A stretch of DNA of 5,243 nt from Prosthecobacter debontii (GTDB lineage Bacteria > Verrucomicrobiota > Verrucomicrobiia > Verrucomicrobiales > Akkermansiaceae). Positions 1-5,243 of this stretch are shown piece by piece; the stretch's first letter is position 1, and every line of letters begins with the position of its first letter. A program made the position numbers and the translations under genes. Under the pieces are notes generated by a model. It ran no database searches, was not told the origin of the DNA, and worked only from the letters and a program-made list of their open reading frames with translations. The DNA lies in the NCBI GenBank assembly GCA_945885485.1, contig CAMCYT010000196.1, positions 1 through 5,243 on the forward strand. The letters run 5' to 3'.

Positions 1-105
1 GGGGGGAGTGGTTTCAGAGACGCCGCATCTAATAGTGAAGTTCAATATCTGGCAACCAGAATTGGTGATAGAGTTGATAAATTTTTCCCGGAATTTATTA
101 ACTAA
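1..105 (+). CDS. C-terminal end of an unidentified protein (5' end outside window)
   Basis: Frame 1 is open from the left edge to a TAA at 103-105 and gives 34 residues. They begin with a glycine-rich stretch (G-G-S-G) and run into a predicted amphipathic helix ending in F-F-P-E-F-I-N. A coding reading is supported by the clean stop, the helix-like spacing of hydrophobic residues (V, Y-L, I, V, F-F) and the position just upstream, on the same strand, of the ankyrin lipoprotein gene 44 bases away. I cannot assign a family. A short terminal helix of this type occurs at the ends of several envelope lipoproteins, including LptE-like LPS-assembly proteins, but that is only a resemblance in character. 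The reading could also be a chance open frame, because 34 codons is short. The run of six G at the extreme edge may continue beyond the window. Confidence 0.5.
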   Translation, partial: GGSGFRDAASNSEVQYLATRIGDRVDKFFPEFIN

Positions 106-149
106 GATTCGAGATTGAATCATTAAGAAATCTAAAGTATGTGGAAGCT

Positions 150-1565
150 ATGAAGTCTCTGGGAAAAATCTTGGTGTGCATTTTCTTTCTGGGGCTGGGC
201 GCGTGCAAAAAAAATGCAGAGCAGGTGGATGGAGAGATCGAGGAGGCCGGTTATTCCATGACGCAGGATGGATGGTTAAAAGCGATTCGTGCCGATGATG
301 TTGGGGTCGTCAAAAAAATGGCAAAGTTGGGCTTTGATATCAAAGCGAAGAACGAGAAAGGTCAGCAAAGTCTACACATTGCGGCCGAAGCAGGCGCTAT
401 CGATGTCGCGGAATATCTTTTGAACGCAAAAATTCATATCAACGACGCGGATAAAGAAGGTCGAACCCCACTCATGTTGGCGGTGCTGTCGGGTCGGACT
501 GAAATGGTTCGTTGGCTTTTGAAGCAAGGGGCTAATTCTAAATTGAAGGATAAAAATGGTTATAATTCACTGATGTTGGCGGTGGTAAATCACCAGGTAA
601 AAGCGATTGAGGAGTTGGCTCCATATCATCGTGAGGATCTTGATTCAGCCTTATTGCTAGCCTCGATGGAAGGCGATGCGTCGGCCATTGATACCTTAAC
701 GAACTATGGCGCATCGGTGCATGCGCGGATGGAAGATGGGCGCACACCCTTGATGTTGGCGGTCTCTAACGGCCATCAGGAAGCTGTTGCAGTCCTTATG
801 GATGTTGGAGCAAGCCGTCAGGCAACTACCGAGTCAGGTGAAACGGCAAAAAGTTTCGCGGTTGCCAGAGGTCATCTTGAGATTGCTGAAATGATAGAGA
901 AAGGTGTTTCTAGTGAAGCGATCGGATTGGATTCTGATACCCAAATCGCGGCTACCATGTCGAAAGATATGAATAAATCAGCGGGTAAGAGCGGCGCCAA
1001 AAAGCCTGAGAAAGTAGCAACGATCGAGGGGGCGCATCTTTCAAGTTTCTCGAAAAAGAGCATTTCTTCCACGGCGTTAGATCAAAATTCTCCCATTGTC
1101 ATGCGTCAATATTTACAGCGTGAACTACCCGTTGAGGTGAAAAAAGTCTCAGGCGCAACCGCTACATTGCACATAAGCGGCAAGCCATCCAAAGAAATCA
1201 CCGTGCGTGCCGGTGATCCGGTTCCGAACTCAAATTTGGTGGTCGTAAAAGTTTCCACCCGGAAAGAAGTGGGGAAACTTAACAACAGCCAACCCATCTA
1301 TATTGGCGTGGTGGAGGTTGAGGATAAGCAAACGGGTCAGCGCCGTGAATGGCGGGCAGGCAGTCCCGCGGTCGGACATGATCCGGCGGCTTTGGTTGAG
1401 GATGCGGCGACGGGACGGCGCTACCTAGCCAAAAACGGGCAGAAATTTTACTCAGAAGACAGCCGAGAATTCATCATAAATGACGTGCGTCCTGGTCAGT
1501 TAGTGATTGAAGACGTGACTAGTGGCCAAGTAAGCACTTTACTCCTTCGCGGGCCTAGAGGCTAA
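150..1565 (+). CDS. Ankyrin-repeat lipoprotein with a beta-rich C-terminal module
   Basis: The 471-residue product starts with a short lipoprotein signal peptide: K2 and K6, a hydrophobic core I-L-V-C-I-F-F-L, then lipobox L16-G17-A18-C19. It should be exported, lipidated on C19 and anchored in the envelope, facing the periplasm. I chose the ATG at 150 because it gives a normal n-region. An in-frame GTG at 141 would add three residues. Residues 39-252 are about seven ankyrin-type repeats, with G-R-T-P-L-M-L-A-V cores in repeats 3 and 6, indicating protein-protein binding. Residues 253-325 form a Lys/Ser-rich, probably flexible linker. Residues 326-471 look beta-rich, with G-D-x-V-P and three E-D-x-x-[TS]-G motifs, and loosely recall the periplasmic homology-region/PilP-type domains of secretin-associated proteins; this is inference. 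The Shine-Dalgarno is poor, with GGAAG only 2 bases before ATG. The stop lies 17 bases before the ACT gene, suggesting an operon. Lipoprotein and ankyrin calls are secure; the binding partner is unknown. Confidence 0.9.
   Translation: MKSLGKILVCIFFLGLGACKKNAEQVDGEIEEAGYSMTQDGWLKAIRADDVGVVKKMAKLGFDIKAKNEKGQQSLHIAAEAGAIDVAEYLLNAKIHINDADKEGRTPLMLAVLSGRTEMVRWLLKQGANSKLKDKNGYNSLMLAVVNHQVKAIEELAPYHREDLDSALLLASMEGDASAIDTLTNYGASVHARMEDGRTPLMLAVSNGHQEAVAVLMDVGASRQATTESGETAKSFAVARGHLEIAEMIEKGVSSEAIGLDSDTQIAATMSKDMNKSAGKSGAKKPEKVATIEGAHLSSFSKKSISSTALDQNSPIVMRQYLQRELPVEVKKVSGATATLHISGKPSKEITVRAGDPVPNSNLVVVKVSTRKEVGKLNNSQPIYIGVVEVEDKQTGQRREWRAGSPAVGHDPAALVEDAATGRRYLAKNGQKFYSEDSREFIINDVRPGQLVIEDVTSGQVSTLLLRGPRG
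264..905 (+). repeat. Ankyrin-like repeat array in the lipoprotein gene
   Basis: About seven tandem repeats can be read in the protein (residues 39-252, ATG numbering). The first-helix cores start near residues 43, 75, 108, 141, 168, 201 and 234. The spacing is thus 32, 33, 33, 27, 33 and 33 residues, which is the ankyrin period except for repeat 4, which is about six residues short and lacks a normal loop before repeat 5. Repeats 3 and 6 have the best consensus (G-R-T-P-L-M-L-A). Repeat 1 is a degenerate N-cap and repeat 7 a C-cap. At DNA level the 11-mer ATGTTGGCGGT recurs at 474-484, 573-583 and 753-763, offset by exactly 99 and 180 bases. This suggests that some repeats arose by fairly recent internal duplication. 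Confidence 0.85.
1308..1553 (+). repeat. Three-copy E-D-x-x-[TS]-G motif in the lipoprotein C-terminus
   Basis: Within the C-terminal module of the ankyrin lipoprotein, the pattern hydrophobic-E-D-x-x-[TS]-G occurs three times: E391-D392..T395-G396, E417-D418..T421-G422 and E454-D455..S458-G459 (ATG numbering). Each is followed by a short strand and, for the first two, a glycine turn (R-A-G, K-N-G). The spacing is 26 then 37 residues. This looks like beta-hairpin turns repeated in a small beta-barrel or sandwich. The motif copies are seen directly; the fold and the internal-duplication origin are inferred. No catalytic residues are apparent. Confidence 0.5.
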
Positions 1566-1582
1566 ATTCAACGAACGGATTC

Positions 1583-2059
1583 ATGGAGCAAGAATTTCAA
1601 TCTGAGGGCGAAGCAGTGGCGGATAACGGAACTCCTGTAAGGCAGTTTTCTGTCATGATACCAAACCGTGTAGGTGCTCTGGCATCCTTGGTGAAGTTAT
1701 TGCGCAATTCGTCAATCGAAGTGATCGGACTGAGTGTGCAAGATTCACGTGATGCGACCATTGCGCGCCTCGTCTTGTCCGATACAGACAATGCCGAGGC
1801 AATTTTTTCCGAGAAGGGAATTCCCTACATGATTTGTGAACTCGTTGTCATCGCCTTGAAAGAAGCGGGGCCGGGGCTTTTGCAATGCTTGGATATCTTG
1901 ATGACAGCTGAAACCAATGTCGATTTTGCATACGCGATGATGCCGGGCCCTCAAGGCCAAGCGCTTCTCGCGATGCATGTTGAAGATTATGATTTCGCAA
2001 CTTCCGTGCTCAATCGTAGCGGCTTCAAACTGATGTATGAGGAAGACTTAGTTAGATGA
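1583..2059 (+). CDS. Stand-alone tandem ACT-domain protein
   Basis: This 158-residue soluble protein has no signal peptide or membrane segment and should be cytoplasmic. After a polar N-terminal tail of about 20 residues, the first ACT domain covers roughly residues 21-90. It has the typical first strand and turn Q-F-S-V-M-I-P-N-R-V-G-A-L, where the glycine (G31) before helix 1 is the usual ligand-site position. The second ACT copy covers about residues 91-157 and starts at G-P-G-L-L-Q-C-L-D-I-L. ACT domains bind amino acids or similar small ligands, usually at dimer interfaces, and control a linked enzyme. No enzymatic domain is fused here, so a regulatory or ligand-sensing role is inferred. 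Such proteins can be mislabelled as acetolactate synthase small subunit, but no ilvB-like partner is present. The start ATG lies 17 bases after the lipoprotein stop with only a weak purine stretch (AACGGA) upstream, so translational coupling or SD-independent initiation is likely. Confidence 0.85.
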   Translation: MEQEFQSEGEAVADNGTPVRQFSVMIPNRVGALASLVKLLRNSSIEVIGLSVQDSRDATIARLVLSDTDNAEAIFSEKGIPYMICELVVIALKEAGPGLLQCLDILMTAETNVDFAYAMMPGPQGQALLAMHVEDYDFATSVLNRSGFKLMYEEDLVR

Positions 2060-2071
2060 GTCGACCAGGGC

Positions 2072-5000
2072 TTACTTCGCTTTCAAAAGACTAGCAGGAT
2101 CCAAGGCCTCAACTTTGACAGGTTTTGGAGCATTGGTTTTGGTTTCCAAGCTAGCTAACCATGCAACGAGATCTCTGAGTTCCTCAGGTTTCACGACACC
2201 TGCCATGGGTGGCATGGCGGAGACGGGTGGAGTGAAAGAGGTAATGTCGGAACGCTTGATCGACCAAGTGTTTTCAGGGGTTGAGACTGTGATGCTGTCA
2301 GGGGTCTCTTCGACAAGATTACCGACGAGGTTGGCGCTATTTTTGAAATTTACTGAGGTGATGCCGAAGCCAGGGGCGACGATTGCGCTTGGGTTCACAA
2401 GAGATTGAAGCAGATATTTACGGTCATGGAGTTTACCAACTCCAGCAAGGTTGGGGCCAGCATCTCCACCTTCGGCACTGCTTTTGTCGGATGCTTTGTG
2501 GCAACGCATGCATTGGCCAGCAGGGAGAGATTTGAAAAGTGAAAAACCCTTCACAGAATCACCTCCTTCAAGCGCTATATTGTATTTGGCGTATGAGTCT
2601 GACTTCTCAGTAAAGTATGTGTCATAACCTGTGAGGGCTTTTTTCACTTCAGGTTCTTTGCGGCTTTTTGCGGCAGCTAGCAGTTCGATAGCACTCGATG
2701 AAATTCCCTCTGCTGCCTGCAGTTTTGTGAGATGAGTGATGATATATTTTCCTACTTCTGGATCGGGAATGACTGCGAGAATAGGCCATGCTTTTTGTGT
2801 TCGGATCGCATCTCCGGAAGCGATAGCTTTTTCCAAGGAGGCGATGGCTTCTTCTGGTGATACACTGGCCATTCCTTTCATTGCACTGATTGCAACTTCA
2901 TCCATTGGATCTTCAGCTAGTTTCTCTAAGAGGGTGAGAAGATCTTTTTCTTTGCGTGGGATGTAAACCGCGAGAGCTTTGGATCGAGTGCTAGGAAGTA
3001 ACTTATCATTTAAAAGGTATTCACGGATTTTATCCGAGCTGATCGCATCAGCTCCGAGCTTGTAGGTCATGCTGAGATCAAGAGCACCGCTGAGAGCCAG
3101 TTCATCCGCACTTAAAAGCTTTGGTATGGCTTTGAGTAATGAAGGTTTCAATGTATCCAACGCACGCGGATCTAAAGGTCGCCATTTGCCGCTGACAGGA
3201 TCGGCTGGATTGGGTTTTTCCCATAAGGATAGAAGTCGAAGTGCTTCTGTTCTTACGATTTCTGGGGTTTCTTTATTCGAGAAGATATTGAGAATTCTAT
3301 CCGCATTTTCTGCCGAACCAACCCGGTAAGCATGGTTTACCAGACGGCGCAACATGAGAGGTGTCCACTTCCGATCGGAAGATTTATCTAACAGGGCGGC
3401 ACAAAGCGGTTTCAATTCGATCATGTCCAGATCGTCAATGGCGCGGATGACTTCATCTTGGATGTAAGGATCGGAATCGTTGATGAAACGTTTCAGCTCA
3501 TCGCTTTTCATGCGGCGCAGTGCAACAACTGCCGCGAGCCTGATGGCTGGCGAATCGGATTTTACCAGATCTCCAACCTGGCTCGGGCTGCTGGCAATGT
3601 GCTCGAGAGCGTAAATTCCGGCATGACGGAGATAAGCATCAGAATTGTCATTCGTTTTGATGAACTCAATGACATCGTTGAAATGGCTGTTGGATTTCAT
3701 TTTGCCTATCGTGATCGCTGCCTCAAAGCGAACCGCTGCGGAATCGTCTTTGAGCAGTGCTGCGAATGATAAGGTCTCCGGTTTCACAGGGGCGTAACGG
3801 ATCACGCGCAAGGCTTGGATTCGGATAGCTGGCAATGAATCTTTCAGGAGTGGGGTTAACGCAGCCGCGGCTTTTTCACGCAAGCTGCTAAGTTTTGTGA
3901 CATCGGTGAATTCACCTTTTGGCGATGGAGTGACACCACGGCGCGCAATGATTCCCATGCCCCAGATGCCGTGAATTCGGGTAATGAGATCATCTGAATT
4001 GATGGCTTTCTGGAAACTGGCGATCGCATCTGGCTTACGTGTCAGGGCAACCTGTGCGCGGAGGCGGACTCTGGAGTCTGCGTGACCTAACCATTTTCCA
4101 AGTTCAGATGAGCTGCGTTGGTCGAATCCTTCGGATATCAATTTGGCGGCCTGTTGCGTTTCGTCTGGCAAATAGAGATTTTTACCAGCGTTAAGCGAGA
4201 GTAGGCGTCCTTCATTGTGAGATTGCCAGCCAGTGACGAAATCAGTGATGAATACTCTGCCATCAAATGAATATTCCACATCGGTTGCTGCGACTCCCCA
4301 TTGAAATTTTCGAGCGTCTGTCATTTTCATGCCGGCGCCATCGGGTTTCATTTCAAAAGACCAGATGCCTGAAGTAGCCGCGCCACCTCTGTAGTCGCAA
4401 ATGAGGAATCGACCTTTTTCACTTTCGAGAAAACCTGCGCCAGGATGATAGGTAAGGCCGGATGGTCCGGATGTTAGAAGTGCGGAGGGAGGAAGTATAT
4501 AGGCGGGTTGGGTTTCGTTGCGCATTTCCCACATCTTCTCATCCATCCAGCGGCTCAGAGGCCGAGTCTCCAGTCCGATCTGGCGATGGAACGTATGCAT
4601 TGTCTGGTGCTCCATTTGCCATCCGGTATCGCCGCCTTCTACGAGATACAGAATCCTCGCTGCGTCACCTTGGTCGGAATTGTTATCGACCGTGAAAGCA
4701 TTTCCAAATTCATCAAATGCGATTTCCTTGGGGTTGCGCAGGCCAGTGTGGACGATCTCGAATCCACTGCCATCCGGTTCGAAACGGAACAATGCGCCTT
4801 CATTCGGGTAGTGATAGGTTTTTCCCTCTTTCGTGGTGAATGAGTAGCCTCGATCGCCAACCGTGCCGTAGATCATTCCATCAGGGCCTAGCGTGAATCC
4901 GTTCAAATCATGACCGGAGAGCGAAATCCGAACACCGAAACCATCTTGGACAACTTCATTTTTATCCGCTTTGCCATCTCCGTTTTCATCTAACATTTTG

Positions 5001-5243
5001 TAGATCTTCGGAATACACGCGAAATAAATCGCTCCATCATAATAGAAAATACCTGCAGCAGTGCCATCTACGACATCATTGAAACTGTCGGCGAAGACAT
5101 TGGACTGATCAATTTTTCCATCGCCATTGGTGTCCGATAGCTTGCGAATGACTTCCGTGACTTCCGTCATGTATTTATTCGATAGCTTCTTCTCCCACTT
5201 TTTATGAAGCGCGCGTCTGTCTTCAACTTTCATGGATTGAAGA
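2072..5243 (-). CDS. PVC-type membrane-bound dehydrogenase / HEAT-repeat / haem-binding fusion protein (5' end outside window)
   Basis: The visible product (1053 residues from the first ATG at 5233) is the Pirellula/Verrucomicrobium-type family that joins a propeller, HEAT repeats and cytochrome c. Residues about 25-350 form a soluble glucose/sorbosone-dehydrogenase-like beta-propeller with two calcium-loop motifs (D34-T-N-G-D-G-K-I-D42 and D82-E-N-G-D-G-K-A-D90), G-H-D-L-N-G near 107-112 and H-T-G-L-R-N-P near 162-168. Residues about 375-870 are HEAT-like helical repeats. Residues about 888-1030 hold one c-type haem site, C908-M-R-C911-H912, with Met1007 or Met1010 as possible sixth ligands. 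The expected role is periplasmic oxidation of a sugar or alcohol, with electrons leaving through the haem; substrate and cofactor (PQQ or other) cannot be read here. No signal peptide is visible, the frame is open upstream of 5233 (L-Q-S before M) and no Shine-Dalgarno precedes that ATG. The true start and export signal therefore lie beyond the window. The gene converges on the ACT gene with a 12-base gap. Confidence 0.92.
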   Translation of the reverse strand, partial: LQSMKVEDRRALHKKWEKKLSNKYMTEVTEVIRKLSDTNGDGKIDQSNVFADSFNDVVDGTAAGIFYYDGAIYFACIPKIYKMLDENGDGKADKNEVVQDGFGVRISLSGHDLNGFTLGPDGMIYGTVGDRGYSFTTKEGKTYHYPNEGALFRFEPDGSGFEIVHTGLRNPKEIAFDEFGNAFTVDNNSDQGDAARILYLVEGGDTGWQMEHQTMHTFHRQIGLETRPLSRWMDEKMWEMRNETQPAYILPPSALLTSGPSGLTYHPGAGFLESEKGRFLICDYRGGAATSGIWSFEMKPDGAGMKMTDARKFQWGVAATDVEYSFDGRVFITDFVTGWQSHNEGRLLSLNAGKNLYLPDETQQAAKLISEGFDQRSSSELGKWLGHADSRVRLRAQVALTRKPDAIASFQKAINSDDLITRIHGIWGMGIIARRGVTPSPKGEFTDVTKLSSLREKAAAALTPLLKDSLPAIRIQALRVIRYAPVKPETLSFAALLKDDSAAVRFEAAITIGKMKSNSHFNDVIEFIKTNDNSDAYLRHAGIYALEHIASSPSQVGDLVKSDSPAIRLAAVVALRRMKSDELKRFINDSDPYIQDEVIRAIDDLDMIELKPLCAALLDKSSDRKWTPLMLRRLVNHAYRVGSAENADRILNIFSNKETPEIVRTEALRLLSLWEKPNPADPVSGKWRPLDPRALDTLKPSLLKAIPKLLSADELALSGALDLSMTYKLGADAISSDKIREYLLNDKLLPSTRSKALAVYIPRKEKDLLTLLEKLAEDPMDEVAISAMKGMASVSPEEAIASLEKAIASGDAIRTQKAWPILAVIPDPEVGKYIITHLTKLQAAEGISSSAIELLAAAKSRKEPEVKKALTGYDTYFTEKSDSYAKYNIALEGGDSVKGFSLFKSLPAGQCMRCHKASDKSSAEGGDAGPNLAGVGKLHDRKYLLQSLVNPSAIVAPGFGITSVNFKNSANLVGNLVEETPDSITVSTPENTWSIKRSDITSFTPPVSAMPPMAGVVKPEELRDLVAWLASLETKTNAPKPVKVEALDPASLLKAK
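2144..2572 (-). other. C-terminal single-haem c-type cytochrome module
   Basis: This part of the dehydrogenase gene encodes residues about 888-1030. The haem attachment codons TGC-ATG-CGT-TGC-CAC lie at 2498-2512 (minus strand) and give C-M-R-C-H. Downstream come the family features G-G-D-A-G-P-N-L-A-G-V, L-L-Q-S-L-V-N-P-S-A, the 'G-N-L-V-E-E-T-P-D-S-I-T-V' strands and A-M-P-P-M, followed by E-L-R-D-L-V-A-W-L-A-S-L, the final helix typical of class I cytochrome c. Covalent haem attachment requires export to the periplasm, consistent with a signal peptide in the missing N-terminus. The 20-odd residues after the last helix are a polar tail. Confidence 0.9.
2624..4111 (-). repeat. HEAT-like repeat region of the dehydrogenase fusion
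   Basis: Residues about 375-870 are almost entirely helical, with repeated A-x-x-x-L and 'D-S-x-x-[VI]-R-x-x-A' units. Examples are D385-S-R-V-R-L-R-A, D465-S-L-P-A-I-R-I-Q-A, D497-S-A-A-V-R-F-E-A, D560-S-P-A-I-R-L-A-A and D776-P-M-D-E-V-A-I-S-A. This is the HEAT/PBS-lyase-like repeat signature. The repeats form a solenoid linking the propeller to the haem domain and probably serve as scaffold or docking surface. Repeats in the centre (about 600-750) are more divergent, so the exact count is uncertain. Confidence 0.8.
4964..5134 (-). other. Pair of D-x-[ND]-x-D-G-x-x-D calcium-loop motifs
   Basis: Two nine-residue loops, encoded at 5108-5134 and 4964-4990, match the EF-hand/dockerin-like calcium-binding loop. 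Each has Asp at position 1, Asn at 3, Asp-Gly at 5-6 and Asp at 9. They sit 48 residues apart at equivalent places of successive strands at the start of the propeller, each in the context '[KM]-L-x-D-x-N-G-D-G-K'. Such D-T-D-G-D-G-K-A-D loops are a recurrent mark of PVC-type dehydrogenases. Calcium binding itself is inferred. Confidence 0.75.

Noticed and set aside
74..102. TTGATA and TTTATT/ATTAAC boxes considered as a promoter for the lipoprotein gene
   Set aside because: They lie inside the preceding open frame, the -10 match is poor at 17-base spacing, and Verrucomicrobial promoter consensus is uncertain.
106..121. Inverted repeat GATTC-6-GAATC just after the first stop codon, considered as a terminator
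   Set aside because: The stem is only 5 bp and AT-rich, and no T-run follows, so it is too weak to call a terminator.
538..747. Minus-strand open frame within the ankyrin array
   Set aside because: It is a by-product of the repeated ankyrin codons on the plus strand and has no domain features.
2200..2215. Near-palindrome TGCCA-TGGG-TGGCA considered as a hairpin or operator
   Set aside because: It is explained by codons for A-M-P-P-M-A in the cytochrome module, well inside the coding sequence.
3458..3769. Open frame of 103 codons on the plus strand antisense to the HEAT region
   Set aside because: The minus-strand frame encodes recognisable HEAT repeats here. The antisense frame has no domain, start signal or low-complexity reason to be real.
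4462..4843. Three overlapping plus-strand open frames opposite the propeller region
   Set aside because: They overlap each other in different frames opposite a conserved coding sequence and look like chance shadows.

Overview
The window looks like a piece of a Verrucomicrobiota (PVC superphylum) chromosome. The main evidence is the long minus-strand gene. It encodes a fusion of a beta-propeller 'membrane-bound dehydrogenase' module, a long HEAT-repeat region and a C-terminal single-haem CxxCH module, an architecture characteristic of Verrucomicrobia and Planctomycetes. Moderate GC, weak Shine-Dalgarno signals and an ankyrin-repeat lipoprotein fit that placement, but no marker in the window fixes the genus.

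Layout, left to right. Positions 1-105 (+) hold the last 34 codons of an unidentified gene cut by the window edge. After a 44-base gap comes a predicted outer-membrane or periplasmic lipoprotein (150-1565, +) with about seven ankyrin-like repeats and a beta-rich C-terminal part carrying three copies of an E-D-x-x-[TS]-G motif. Seventeen bases later begins a small cytoplasmic protein made of two ACT domains (1583-2059, +). The three plus-strand genes are close enough to be co-transcribed. Only 12 bases after the ACT gene lies the stop codon of the convergent minus-strand gene (2072 to the right edge), the haem-containing dehydrogenase-like protein. Its true start is almost certainly beyond the right edge: the first available ATG falls inside a conserved part of the family and the frame stays open to the window end.

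The two halves appear functionally separate. The minus-strand protein should be an exported redox protein oxidising an unknown substrate (probably a sugar or alcohol) and passing electrons through its haem. The plus-strand genes pair an envelope protein-protein interaction lipoprotein with a small-molecule-sensing ACT protein, a pairing with no obvious known pathway. There are no RNA genes, CRISPR arrays, insertion sequences or recognisable defence systems. No intergenic stretch is longer than 45 bases, so there is no sizeable non-coding region to describe. The points most worth a second look are the C-terminal module of the ankyrin lipoprotein, the A8 tract just after its lipobox, and the ankyrin-ACT gene pairing.
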